The position numbers and the translations under genes are program-made. From NCBI GenBank assembly GCA_951813285.1, contig OX638355.1:773136-837135 (forward strand): a stretch of DNA of 64,000 nt. Direction: 5' to 3'. Shown one piece after another: positions 36,857-45,968 of the stretch; the stretch's first letter is position 1, and every line of letters starts with the position of its first letter. Source of the stretch: Terriglobia bacterium (GTDB lineage: Bacteria > Acidobacteriota > Terriglobia > Versatilivoradales > Versatilivoraceae). The notes under the pieces were generated by a model. The model was not told the DNA's origin, made no database searches, and saw only the letters and a list, made by a program, of their open reading frames with translations.

Positions 36857-38038
36857 ATGAATCCTGAAACGAGTCCGTTCAGCCCCGGACAACCCGTGCC
36901 GATTGAGTTTTTTATCGGACGCATCCGTGAGGTCGAGCGTCTGCGGGGCATGGTAAGGGCCAGTACTCAAGGCAAATTCCGAATCGGATTTGTCAGCGGC
37001 GAACGGGGCATTGGCAAGAGTTCCCTGGCGTCGTTCGTGCGCTACCTTTCAGAGCACGAGAGCCAAGTCGCAGGATGCCATGTCTTTCTCGGCGGCGTTG
37101 AGGATTTGAATGAGATGCTTCGAAGGACCTTCGATCGCCTGCTGAAGGAAAGCATGGACAAACCCTGGCATGAGCAAATCAGGAACTTTTTTGGAAACCA
37201 CGTCCGTCAGGTGGGTCTGTTCGGGGTCACTTTGGAGTTGAATCTCCAGGAAAGCGACTGGTCAACGCTCGCCCATGATTTCGTGCCGACCGTCAGGCGG
37301 CTTCTGAACGAAATCAAGGACCAGAAGCGTGCGCTATTTCTCATCCTGGATGACATCAACGGTCTCGCGGGTTCCGAAGTTTTCGCCAACTGGCTGAAAA
37401 GCACCGTGGACGAGATCTCCACGTCCCAACAGAAAATGCCTCTCTGCATTCTGGTTGTTGGCCTTGAGGAGAGGCGCCAGGAGCTGGTGTCGAAGCAACC
37501 GTCTCTTGCGCGCGTCTTCGAGTTGATCGACATCGCCCCCTGGTCTGACGATGAAGCCATGGACTTCTACCGGAAGTCATTCGACGCCGTGGGCGCTAAG
37601 GTTGCCGACAGCGACATGCGCCAACTCGTCCGATTCACCGGCGGACTTCCTGTTCTGGCCCACGAGATCGGCGACGCCATCTGGCGCACGGCCGAGGGTC
37701 CGGAAATCGAGTCAAAAGAAGTATGGGAAGGAATCTTGACCGCAGCCGAGGTGATCGGTCGGAAACTGCTGCAACCCCAAGTGTTCAGGGCAATTCGCAG
37801 TGAGCGTTACCGATCCATTCTTCGAAAAATGTCGGGCGCGCCCCGGATGAGCTTTGGAAGATCAGAACTCATGGGACGTCTGTCGGACAATGAAAGAAAG
37901 GTCATGGACAACTTCCTGCGACGCATGAAACGGCTCGGAGCGCTGGAAACCGATCCCGAGGTCAAAGGCGGATACCAATTCCCCAACCTCCTCCACATGC
38001 TTTATTTCTGGATTGAATCCCAGCGGATTTCCCGATGA
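36857..38038 (+). CDS. AAA ATPase (AAA_16/ORC-like)
   Basis: A 393-residue ATPase. Walker A is FVSGERGIGKSSL (about 49-61) and Walker B is LFLILDDINGL (about 160-170). A sensor region (CILVVGLEERR) and the ORC-type phrase FTGGLPVLAHEIG follow, and the C-terminal winged helix ends LLHMLYFWIE. This is the Orc1/Cdc6-like AAA_16 type found in mobile and defence regions, without fused effector domains. It lies 216 bases after the pentapeptide-repeat protein on the same strand, so they may work together (inference). Confidence 0.78.
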   Translation: MNPETSPFSPGQPVPIEFFIGRIREVERLRGMVRASTQGKFRIGFVSGERGIGKSSLASFVRYLSEHESQVAGCHVFLGGVEDLNEMLRRTFDRLLKESMDKPWHEQIRNFFGNHVRQVGLFGVTLELNLQESDWSTLAHDFVPTVRRLLNEIKDQKRALFLILDDINGLAGSEVFANWLKSTVDEISTSQQKMPLCILVVGLEERRQELVSKQPSLARVFELIDIAPWSDDEAMDFYRKSFDAVGAKVADSDMRQLVRFTGGLPVLAHEIGDAIWRTAEGPEIESKEVWEGILTAAEVIGRKLLQPQVFRAIRSERYRSILRKMSGAPRMSFGRSELMGRLSDNERKVMDNFLRRMKRLGALETDPEVKGGYQFPNLLHMLYFWIESQRISR

Positions 38039-38112
38039 ATGTACTCGCTGCCTGCGATCAGGGAAGTGCTGCTTTACCCCTTTGACAAACTCGGCTTGGT
38101 TAGCCCCATTAG

Positions 38113-38298
38113 CGTCTGCTCGTTGTCGAATACAAGGGCGCGCACATTGCCGACAGCTCGGATACTGCCGAGAAGCGGACCGTTGGCAAGCTCTGGGAGC
38201 GGAAAAGCGACGGTAAGGGCCTCTTTCTCGTCGCGGAAAATATGCTTGACGGAAAGGTTGTGCGCCAGCAACTTATCGATAAGGTCAATCTCGCCTGA
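38113..38298 (+). pseudogene. C-terminal remnant of a type III restriction helicase (Res)
   Basis: Directly after a TAG, the frame reads LVVEYKGAHIADSSDTAEKR, then VGKLWERKSDGKGLFLVAEN, and ends in TGA. This is the recognisable C-terminal nuclease-side segment of type III Res-like helicases (E-Y-K-G followed by EKR...GxLW). Everything upstream is missing. It marks a deleted restriction locus beside the AAA ATPase and the pentapeptide gene. Confidence 0.55.
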
Positions 38299-38352
38299 AC
38301 CCCAGAGCCTCTTTCCCTCCTGGCGCAGCCTTTCGGACACCGGAATGACGTC

Positions 38353-41049
38353 ATGCGTGAGACCCTGCTGAGCTACCTGCCCGAGTTTCTGGACCGCGGC
38401 GAGGACACGGCGCTTATGGGCCGCTCCGGGCTGCGGACCGACTACTGGTCCTACCGCAGGCTGGCCCGGACGGCCTTCCAGGTTGGCCGGGAACTGGGCT
38501 CACGGGGACTCGGCCTGGGTGACCGGCTGGTGTTGTGGGAAGACAACTCCCCCGAATGGGTGGCCACCTTCCTGGGGTGCCTGATGCGTGGGGTGGTCGT
38601 GGTTCCCCTGGATGTTCAGAGCTCCCCCGAGTTCGTGGCCGGCATCGAGCGCCAGACCCGGCCCAAGCTGGTTCTTGGAGGCGGCCCCGGCGCTTCACTT
38701 GAAGACCTGACGTCCCCGGTGGATTCGCTCGCGGCGCTTTGCCGCAGCGCGGCCTCACAGATTCCGACCCCGGACTGGAGCTACGCCGGCAAGGTCACCG
38801 GCGACCACCTGGCCGAGATTGTCTTTACCTCGGGGACCACGGCGGAGCCCAAGGGGATTCGACTCACACACCGGAACCTGCTGGCCAATCTGACTCCCCT
38901 CGAGACCGAGATCCGGAAATATCTCAAGTGGGAGGCTCCGGTCCATCCCATCCGCTTCCTGAGCCTGCTGCCCCTCAGCCATGTCTTCGGCCAGATGATG
39001 GGCATTTTCGTGCCGCCTCTGCTCGGCGGGCAGGCCCTTTTTCTCAATACCCTCAATCCCTCGGAGATCATCTCGGCCATTCGCCGGGAGCGCATCTCGA
39101 TGCTGGCCACCGTTCCCCGCATCCTGGAGCTGCTGCGGGACAAGATCGAGCGGGACGAAGCCGCCCAAAACAGCCGGCCCCCGCTGGCCGAGCTTTTCCA
39201 GCGCAGCCACGGGCAGCACTGGCTGCGTCGTTGGTGGACCTTTCGCCACGTCCGCCGCCGATTCGGCTGGAAGTTCTGGGCCTTCCTTTCGGGAGGGGCG
39301 GCCCTCGATTCCAGTACCGAGGAGTTCTGGAAGAGGTTGGGCTATGCCGTCATGCAGGGGTACGGAATGACCGAAACGGCCGCCGTCATCAGCCTTGCCC
39401 ACCCCCTTCGACCCGGTCGCGGCTCGATCGGCAAACCCATGCCCGGCCAGGAGATCAAGCTGGACGAAGGAGGCGAGATCCTGGTGCGGGGCCGCAACAT
39501 CTCACCCGGCTACTGGGGGGCGGAGGACGCGCCCCTGACCGACGAGAAAGGCTGGCTGCGAACCGGAGACCTCGGCCAACGGGACGCCAGGGGAAACCTC
39601 TATTTCCGCGGAAGGCGCAAGGAGGTCATCGTCACCTCGGCGGGCTTGAACGTCTACCCCGCCGATATCGAAACAGCGCTCAATCGGCAGCCCGAGATCG
39701 GCGCCAGCGCGGTGGTGGGAGTGGACGGAGCGCAGGGCCCCGAACCGGTGGCCGTGCTCATCCTGAGAAGCCCGGAGGCGGACCCTTCCACCGCGGTCCA
39801 ACGCGCCAACCAGGGACTCAGCCCCTACCAGCAGATCCGGCACTGGGTAGTTTGGCCCGAGCGCGATTTTCCGCGGACGGCTACTCAGAAAGTGCGCAAG
39901 CGAGACCTGGTCCGGTTCGCGAGCCGGCAGGGAGCGGAACCGGGCGGTCAGGCTGTAGACGAGCAGGGAAGCCTGCTGGGCGAAATCCTCACACTGGTCG
40001 AGGGCATCACCGGGACCTCGCCGCGGCGGCGGGACCGCGAAGCCAATCTGACCTCCGATCTCAAGCTGGATTCCCTTGCCAGGGTTGCATTGATCACCCA
40101 ATTGGAAGATCGCTTTCGCATGGACCTGGACGAATCCAAAGTCACGGCGGCTCTCACCCTGGGTGACCTGGAAAGGCTGCTCAGCCCACCGGACGGTCTA
40201 CCGGAGGCCGGCCGGTCCGAGGCGGCTCATCCAAGTCCTGAAACCGGTGGCGGCCCGCGGGCTCCATCGGGAGCACGCCGGGACCCGGGCCCCTCGCGGT
40301 CGCACCCGGAAACTTCCGTCAGGCCCTGGCGCCCCTATCCCTACCCCTACTGGTCCTTGAGGCGGCCCGCTACCTGGATGCGCTTTCTGTTCCAGCACTT
40401 TCTCATCTGGCCGCTCACCCACTTGCTGTGCTGGACCCGGGTGGGTGGACGAAGACACTGGCGAGGACTTCGGGAGCCCGTGCTGGTGATCGCCAACCAT
40501 GTGACCTATTTCGATCCGGCGCTCGTCCTGGCCCGAATGCCCTGGCGCTACCGGAACCGCCTAGCTGTTGCCATGATCGGCGAAAGGCTGAGGGACTTCC
40601 GATACCCGCCGCCGGGACGCGGGCTGGCCCGCTTCACCGACTACCTGGCCTACGGGGCGACTGCCGGCGGGTTCAACGCCTTTTCGCTTCCCAGGCAAAC
40701 CGGGTTCCGCCGCAGCTTCGATTATGCCGGGGAGGCCATGGATCGCGGCTACAGCGTCTTGGTTTTTCCCGAGGGATCACGAACAAGGGATGGCGAAATG
40801 CAGCCCTTCCAGGCTGGAATCGGACTGCTGGCGGCCGGTCTGGGAGCCCCGGTCGTCCCTGCCAGGATTGAAGGATTGTTTGAGCTCAAGAAAAAAAGAT
40901 TCGGAGGGATCCGCTGGCCCTTCACCCGGCCCGGTCAGGTTTCCGTCACCTTCGGTCCACCGCTGCGTCCCTCGTCGTCGGACTCTCCCCAGGCGCTGGC
41001 CCGGGAGTTGGAGAAACGCGTCAGAGGATTGAGTCGCCGGACGGCCTGA
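38353..41049 (+). CDS. acyl-CoA/ACP synthetase - acyl carrier - PlsC acyltransferase fusion
   Basis: An 898-residue three-domain protein. Residues 1-525 are an AMP-binding acyl activating enzyme (FTSGTTAEPKG near 158-168, YGMTETAAVISLAHP, WLRTGDLGQRD, GRRKEVIVTSAGLNVYPADIE). Residues about 540-620 are a phosphopantetheine carrier with LKLDSLARVALI (Ser574). After a Pro-rich linker, about 680-898 is a PlsC acyltransferase with NHVTYFD (His716-Asp721) and FPEGSRT. It could activate a free fatty acid, load it on its own carrier and pass it to a lysophospholipid, as Aas does with a separate carrier. Fused acyltransferase/synthetase proteins are known; the internal carrier is less usual. A basic/aromatic stretch at about 645-700 likely anchors it to the membrane. 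Confidence 0.85.
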   Translation: MRETLLSYLPEFLDRGEDTALMGRSGLRTDYWSYRRLARTAFQVGRELGSRGLGLGDRLVLWEDNSPEWVATFLGCLMRGVVVVPLDVQSSPEFVAGIERQTRPKLVLGGGPGASLEDLTSPVDSLAALCRSAASQIPTPDWSYAGKVTGDHLAEIVFTSGTTAEPKGIRLTHRNLLANLTPLETEIRKYLKWEAPVHPIRFLSLLPLSHVFGQMMGIFVPPLLGGQALFLNTLNPSEIISAIRRERISMLATVPRILELLRDKIERDEAAQNSRPPLAELFQRSHGQHWLRRWWTFRHVRRRFGWKFWAFLSGGAALDSSTEEFWKRLGYAVMQGYGMTETAAVISLAHPLRPGRGSIGKPMPGQEIKLDEGGEILVRGRNISPGYWGAEDAPLTDEKGWLRTGDLGQRDARGNLYFRGRRKEVIVTSAGLNVYPADIETALNRQPEIGASAVVGVDGAQGPEPVAVLILRSPEADPSTAVQRANQGLSPYQQIRHWVVWPERDFPRTATQKVRKRDLVRFASRQGAEPGGQAVDEQGSLLGEILTLVEGITGTSPRRRDREANLTSDLKLDSLARVALITQLEDRFRMDLDESKVTAALTLGDLERLLSPPDGLPEAGRSEAAHPSPETGGGPRAPSGARRDPGPSRSHPETSVRPWRPYPYPYWSLRRPATWMRFLFQHFLIWPLTHLLCWTRVGGRRHWRGLREPVLVIANHVTYFDPALVLARMPWRYRNRLAVAMIGERLRDFRYPPPGRGLARFTDYLAYGATAGGFNAFSLPRQTGFRRSFDYAGEAMDRGYSVLVFPEGSRTRDGEMQPFQAGIGLLAAGLGAPVVPARIEGLFELKKKRFGGIRWPFTRPGQVSVTFGPPLRPSSSDSPQALARELEKRVRGLSRRTA

Positions 41050-41080
41050 ACGACCGAGCGCTGTTCGCAAAGGACCAATA

Positions 41081-41110
41081 GAGTTATCCACGAAGGGCCA
41101 CCAAGCCCCC
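41081..41110. repeat. GAAGGGCCAC-type dispersed repeat
   Basis: GAGTTATCCACGAAGGGCCA followed by CCAAG. The same motif occurs near 21911-21942, 46006-46052 and 46190-46215, always between genes. It belongs to a known style of short intergenic repeat (ATCCACGAAGGGCCACxAAG) that yields false ORFs. Confidence 0.7.
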
Positions 41111-41316
41111 CCCGGGAGCGCGGGCGTCCCGCCCGCATCCTCTTCCTTTGATTGCCGCTCGGTTTCCCTGCGATGCCGCAACCGGCCACCCTGCTGGCGT
41201 GAACCGCATCATTGTGGCCGAAGCAGAGCCTTGGCGCCGGTGCCGGTCGATCCGGGTGGAGGAGATGGGCGAGGCTGCGGGAAGATTTGTGCGGGCGGGA
41301 CGCCCGCGCTCCCGGG
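41111..41316. repeat. inverted-repeat element with 27-bp perfect arms
   Basis: The arms at 41111-41137 and 41290-41316 are perfect reverse complements over 27 bases (CCCGGGAGCGCGGGCGTCCC at the left, continuing). They flank about 150 bases without a recognisable gene. This has the form of a non-autonomous (MITE-like) element or a paired repeat. The rest of the 41050-41416 gap holds only short shadow frames. Confidence 0.75.
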
Positions 41317-41416
41317 AGGGATTCATCTCCTGACAGGGTCACACCAAGGGCGCAAGATTGCAGGAGCATTCCGGCGCCGCACGGACAGTCAGGGCCGTCG
41401 GCCGCCGCGAGCCAAT

Positions 41417-42535
41417 TTACAATTTGCCGGCGATGGCCTCGGCCATTTGAAGGGTGGTGCTGGCGCCTCCCATGTCGTAGGTCCGCACCCGGCTTTCGCG
41501 GATGACCTCTCCCACGGCCTCCTCCAGCCGTTGGCTCTTGCGGTCCTCTGACAGGTAGTCCAGCATCATTTTGGCCGCCAGAATGGTGGCGATGGGGTTG
41601 ACCTTGGACTGCCCCACGTATTTGGGAGCCGAGCCGTGGGTCGGCTCGAAGACGGCCAGCCGCTCGCCGATGTTACCGGAACAGGCGAACCCCAGCCCGC
41701 CCACCATCTGGGCGCACAGATCCGAGACGATATCCCCGAAGAGGTTGGGCGCGACCAGGACGTCGTAGTCGAGGGGGTTCTTGAGCAGCCACATGGCCAT
41801 GGCGTCCACGTTGGCGTGGTCCCAGGCGATCTCAGGGTAGGAAGCCGCGATGCGCCGGGCCGCTTCCAGGAAGAGCCCGTCGGTGGCCCGCACCACGTTG
41901 GCCTTGTGCACCACCGTCACCCTCTTGCGACGGTGGTCTCGGGCAAACTGGAAGGCAGCCCGGATGATCCGCTCCGAGCCCTTGCGGGAATTGATCTTGC
42001 AGGAGATGGCCCACTGGTCCGGAGCCAGTCCCTTGAAGGGAGCAAAGGAGGGCGAGATCTCCTCCAGCAAGCGGGACAGTCTCTCCGGCACCGGGTGAAA
42101 TTCCACCCCGGAATAGAGATCTTCCGTATTCTCGCGGAAGATGACCAGATCGATTCCCTCTCGGGTGTTGAGGGGATTGCCGGCAAAGGCCCGGCAGGGT
42201 CGCAGGCACACGTAGAGATCGAAGAGCTGGCGCAGGCGCACAATGGGGGAACGATAGACCAAGTCCTTGTCGCGGAACCGCCGCGCCAGCTCCTGCCCGG
42301 CTTCTCGCGCCGGCTTGGAGGTGATGGCTCCGAACAGGGCGGCATCCACCTGCTTCAACAGGTCTATGGTGCGGCCGGGAAGCGGGTCTCCTTCCTGACG
42401 CCAGAATTCCCAGCCAATGTCGCCCGGAAGATACTCCGCATCCAACCCCAGACGATCCAGCACGATGCGGGCGGCCACCAGGACCTCTCCACCTATCCCG
42501 TCTCCCGGCAACCAGGCGATCTTGTATTTGGGCAT
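41417..42535 (-). CDS. isocitrate/isopropylmalate dehydrogenase family protein
   Basis: A 372-residue beta-decarboxylating dehydrogenase: WLPGDGIGGEVLVAARIVLD, VIFRENTEDLYSGVEFHPV, DIVSDLCAQMVGGLGFACSGNIG and FEPTHGSAPKYVGQSKVNPIA, with the metal-binding Asp residues and the NAD-type HGSAPKY. The substrate (isocitrate, isopropylmalate, homoisocitrate or tartrate) cannot be settled by eye. The ATG at 42535 has GGAG five bases upstream; a GTG two codons earlier overlaps that site. No leu genes are adjacent. Confidence 0.85.
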   Translation of the reverse strand: MPKYKIAWLPGDGIGGEVLVAARIVLDRLGLDAEYLPGDIGWEFWRQEGDPLPGRTIDLLKQVDAALFGAITSKPAREAGQELARRFRDKDLVYRSPIVRLRQLFDLYVCLRPCRAFAGNPLNTREGIDLVIFRENTEDLYSGVEFHPVPERLSRLLEEISPSFAPFKGLAPDQWAISCKINSRKGSERIIRAAFQFARDHRRKRVTVVHKANVVRATDGLFLEAARRIAASYPEIAWDHANVDAMAMWLLKNPLDYDVLVAPNLFGDIVSDLCAQMVGGLGFACSGNIGERLAVFEPTHGSAPKYVGQSKVNPIATILAAKMMLDYLSEDRKSQRLEEAVGEVIRESRVRTYDMGGASTTLQMAEAIAGKL

Positions 42536-42560
42536 GCACACTCCGTAATACTACCGATAT

Positions 42561-42586
42561 AGTATATTATTGGCGCTTCAGGCGCC
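42561..42586 (-). promoter_or_regulatory. possible promoter with adjoining palindrome
   Basis: On the minus strand a TATACT lies about 25 bases before the ATG of the dehydrogenase. Directly upstream is the palindrome GGCGC-CTGAA-GCGCC (42572-42586) in the place of the -10/-35 spacer. It could be an operator or repressor site. No clear -35 was seen. Confidence 0.3.
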
Positions 42587-42792
42587 GGCCAATCCTTGGA
42601 TTACAGGACAGCGAAACCGATTACCAGCTTTATCTCCTATAACAATAGTGTGACTGATTCATGGGTCCTCGCCGAACGAGCGTGTCGTCCACTACAGCCT
42701 ACTAGTGCGATAGTAGAATCTCGACGCCCCCACCGCCCGGGCGGGAAAGCGCTTGCCCTCCCGAACGGTGTTCCGGCCGCGGCTTTTCGCCT

Positions 42793-43911
42793 TCAGCCCA
42801 GAAACCGTTCAATACCCACCTTGTCCAGGGGAATGCGGGGCTTTCGGCCCAGGACCAGATCCACCAGGACTTTCGCGGTGGCCGGAGCCTGCATGATGCC
42901 GGAGCTGGAATGGCCCGCGGCCCACAGAAAGCCGGCCGCGGCTCGCGGGTCCGGACCGATAATGGGCAAGGCGTCGGGAGAGGCCGGCCGCAGCCCGGTC
43001 CAGATGTCCAGCATGGCCTGCTCCATGATCCCCGGAAGAACCGTGCTCACCACCCCGGCCAGATAACTCAAGCCCTCCGGCGTGATTCGCCTGCGGAACC
43101 CGATCTCCTCATGGGTGGCTCCCACCACCACCCTCCCGTCCGGCCTGGGGGTGATGTAGCCGTAGCGGCCCCAGCGGTGGAGCGTGTGGCGCAGGCCGAG
43201 CGCGGGGCCCTCCAGCGACATGATCTGTCCGTGATCGGGAGTGATGGGAGCCGCGAGCTCGGAATCCAGCATGCCGGCCCAGGCGCCCGAGGCGTTGATC
43301 ACCCAGCCGGCGCCCAGCCGCTCATGGCCGGACCGCACTCCCGTCACCCTGGCGCCGTCCCGGGTCAGGGACGTCACCGGCCAGCCGGGGCGCATGCGGA
43401 CGCCCTTGAGCCGGGCCGCCCTGGCGATGGTGGCCGTGTAGTTGCGGGCATCCAGGAAGCGGCCTTCGGGGTGCAGGATCACCGCCTCCAGATTCTCCGG
43501 GAGCGCCGGCTCGCGGCGGCGTGCCTCCGACCCGGTCAGGACCTCCAGGGCCACGCCGGCCGAGGCCTCCCGTTCGGCGTCGGCGGTGGCCTCGGCGGCT
43601 TCCGCCGGACTCTGCGCCAGCGTCATGCTCCCCCGGCCGCCGTAGCCCATCTGGCGCCCGGTTTCCTCGAACAGCGCCGAGTCGAGCTGGTCGTAGAGCT
43701 GCCTGGAGAGGAGCGTGGCCTGGCGGAACCAGGGATCCCCTCGGGGATGGCTGGAGGGGCCTATGATGCCGGCTGAGGCCCAGGAGGCTTCCCGGGCCAC
43801 CGGCCCCTTGTCCACCAGGGCCACTTCAAGCCCTTCCGACCTCAAATAGTAGGCGGCGCTGCAGCCGATGGCGCCCCCACCGATGATCACCACGTCCGGC
43901 TGCCTGGCCAT
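42793..43911 (-). CDS. ThiO-like glycine oxidase / DAO-family FAD oxidoreductase
   Basis: A 372-residue flavoprotein with the dinucleotide fold VVIIGGGAIGCSAAYYLRSEG, the DAO-type EASWASAGIIGP region, VVGATHEEIGF, and a C-terminal LRPASPDALPIIGP...GHSSSGIMQAPATA. This is the ThiO/sarcosine-oxidase type, which oxidises glycine or secondary amino acids. No thiamine genes are near, so an amino-acid catabolic role is as likely as thiazole synthesis. It is divergent from the Tat hydrolase at 44211. The 299-base gap holds the two promoters but no gene. Confidence 0.8.
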   Translation of the reverse strand: MARQPDVVIIGGGAIGCSAAYYLRSEGLEVALVDKGPVAREASWASAGIIGPSSHPRGDPWFRQATLLSRQLYDQLDSALFEETGRQMGYGGRGSMTLAQSPAEAAEATADAEREASAGVALEVLTGSEARRREPALPENLEAVILHPEGRFLDARNYTATIARAARLKGVRMRPGWPVTSLTRDGARVTGVRSGHERLGAGWVINASGAWAGMLDSELAAPITPDHGQIMSLEGPALGLRHTLHRWGRYGYITPRPDGRVVVGATHEEIGFRRRITPEGLSYLAGVVSTVLPGIMEQAMLDIWTGLRPASPDALPIIGPDPRAAAGFLWAAGHSSSGIMQAPATAKVLVDLVLGRKPRIPLDKVGIERFLG

Positions 43912-44210
43912 GGGTCCGGGCCCTTTCCCGGTCGGATCCGAGCCGTTAGAAACCGGCGTCTTCCCCGGCGATTCTCTGTTAGAATGGCTGTCCTTTGCGG
44001 TCCAGACAGATCTTCAAGGTTGCCGGCAGCCGGACAGTCGGCGGCGACAGTCCGGGGTTCCCGACGGGCCGGCCACTCCGGCCTGCCCGTGTCCAGCCGG
44101 GCAGCCCCTGACACGTCCACGTGCAGCCGGTCCGGCAAACAGAGTGAGTCAAACACGAAAGCCAAGTCCAATGCAAGCCGGCCAACCCATTAATTCAACC
44201 AGGAGGATGC

Positions 44211-45968
44211 ATGCCTGACAGGAAAGATTCCATTCCCAACGTTTCGCGCCGCCGGTTCATGCGAACCACCGTCCTGGCAGGCACGGCCCTGGGTCTTAAC
44301 TCCGCAGCGCCCGGGTCCGCGGCGGCTTCCGCAGCCGCCACTCCCCTGAAAAAGGCCCGCAGGCCCGGAAAGTCCTTCACCGGAAAACGGCCGGAAGACT
44401 ATCGCGTGGTGCTGCAGGACATCGGCGACCCCCTGCTGCGCATGCCCTGGCCACCCACCCCGGAGGGCCTGGTGGAAGGTTCGATCGGGGCGCTGAAGGA
44501 CTCTGCTGTCAGCATGTACGCCTTCGGCATCAACCACGCCGGCGGCACCACCCACTGCTCCAAGCTCTACCCCATCATCGGTGAAGAACAGCCCGTCCTC
44601 AAGAGCGGCAACACGCTGCGGATGATGCAAGCCGTCCAACGTCTGTGCGAGGCAGGACACGACCCCCTGACGCTCATGTGCGACGGCGGGCACAAAGCCG
44701 GCCTGGACGTGTTCCTGCGCCTTCGCATGAACGATCACCACGACCGCTGGGGCGACCGGATCGGCCTGGACAAGCCTTCCCGGCTTCCCAAGGACCATCC
44801 GGCCGAACCCTATTTCTACACGCCCAAGTGGAAACAGGAGCACCCCGAGTGGTTGATCGGAGATCGCCATGCTCCCTATCCCGACACCAGCTTCCAGTAC
44901 ATGCAGGCCAGCGCCGGCAACTACGCCATCGGTCCTTATCGCGACCTCATCTTCAACCTAGCTGCAGAGACCCTCACCCAATACGATCTGGACGGCTTCG
45001 AGCTGGACTTCTTCCGGTCCCCCTTCCTCTTTCCCATCTATGAAGCCTACGTGCAGCGCCACGTGATGACCGAGCTGATCCGCCGCATCCGCCGGGTTGC
45101 CGACGAGCAGGCGGCCAAGCGAGGCCGGCCCATCTTCCTTTCCGCCCGTGTCCCGGCCACCGTCGACCTCTGCCTGCGCATCGGGATCGATCTGCCGGTC
45201 TGGTTCCAGGAGGGGCTGCTGGACATGGTGGTGGTCAGCAACGGACTCTCCCCCTTCAGCACCCCCTGGGCGGAACTGTCTCAGTTGGGCGCCAAGCACG
45301 GCATTCCCGCTCTGGCCTGCTTTACCCACGCCCGGCCCACCCGGGAAGGCCGGGAATCGCTGCGGGCGGCCACCCACCGCGCCTTCTCCTCAGGGATCAC
45401 GGGCATCCAGTTCTGGAACTACTTCTACCGCATGCCCCACTATCACCGGCCAGGAGAAAATCCCCTGGACCTGAGCTTTACCCACGACCTGGTCGATGCG
45501 GACCTGGTGAGATACGGTCCCAAGAAATACCTGCTGGACGGCAGCCCTCACACCGGGAGCATCTTGACCGGGACTTTCGGCCACGCCGAGTGGCCCGGAC
45601 AGACTCCGATGATGATCGGGCTTTCCACCGACGGCATCGGCCACAGGGTGGCTTTCGACATCGCCGACGACCTCGGCCGGTCCAAGCCCAAGGGGTCTCC
45701 GCGGGTCTGGATCCGCATCGTGGATCTGGCCCCGGAGGATCGATTGGAATTCGCCTGGAACGGCAAGCCGATTCAACCCGATCCCAAGGCCTTTGCCGGA
45801 ATCATCCTGAAGGACAGCCACGAATTCGAGTTCGAGCTCGATCCCGCCGACGTGCGGCCCGGCGAGAACCACCTGGAGATCAAGCTGCTGGAGCGGCATG
45901 CCCGGCTCGACCCCTACGTCACCCTGGTGGACGGGCGGCTGAGCATCCCCGAATTGAAGGGCGCCTGA
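44211..45968 (+). CDS. Tat-exported TIM-barrel glycoside-hydrolase-like protein
   Basis: A 585-residue protein with AGGAGG before the ATG and a twin-arginine signal (SRRRFMRTTVLAGTALGL). The central domain has YDLDGFELDFFRSPFLFP, HARPTREGRESLRAATHRAF and GITGIQFWNYFYRMPHYH, which suggest a (beta/alpha)8 hydrolase with acidic residues (ELDFF) at strand ends. A C-terminal beta domain (about 470-585) is present. I do not recognise a named GH family. It shares clear blocks with the protein at 51202-52851 (YDLDGxxLxFFRxP; the YxWNYxYR-type region), so the two are paralogues at the ends of one exported-hydrolase cluster. Confidence 0.7.
   Translation: MPDRKDSIPNVSRRRFMRTTVLAGTALGLNSAAPGSAAASAAATPLKKARRPGKSFTGKRPEDYRVVLQDIGDPLLRMPWPPTPEGLVEGSIGALKDSAVSMYAFGINHAGGTTHCSKLYPIIGEEQPVLKSGNTLRMMQAVQRLCEAGHDPLTLMCDGGHKAGLDVFLRLRMNDHHDRWGDRIGLDKPSRLPKDHPAEPYFYTPKWKQEHPEWLIGDRHAPYPDTSFQYMQASAGNYAIGPYRDLIFNLAAETLTQYDLDGFELDFFRSPFLFPIYEAYVQRHVMTELIRRIRRVADEQAAKRGRPIFLSARVPATVDLCLRIGIDLPVWFQEGLLDMVVVSNGLSPFSTPWAELSQLGAKHGIPALACFTHARPTREGRESLRAATHRAFSSGITGIQFWNYFYRMPHYHRPGENPLDLSFTHDLVDADLVRYGPKKYLLDGSPHTGSILTGTFGHAEWPGQTPMMIGLSTDGIGHRVAFDIADDLGRSKPKGSPRVWIRIVDLAPEDRLEFAWNGKPIQPDPKAFAGIILKDSHEFEFELDPADVRPGENHLEIKLLERHARLDPYVTLVDGRLSIPELKGA

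Noticed and set aside
38039..38371. 110-codon plus-strand frame after the AAA ATPase
   Set aside because: The adjacent frame carries the Res helicase tail and this one is Ser/Arg-rich without motif support, although its first 25 residues look protein-like.
41217..41551. Small plus-strand ORFs between the acyltransferase fusion and the dehydrogenase
   Set aside because: They read through the inverted repeat and the antisense of the dehydrogenase.
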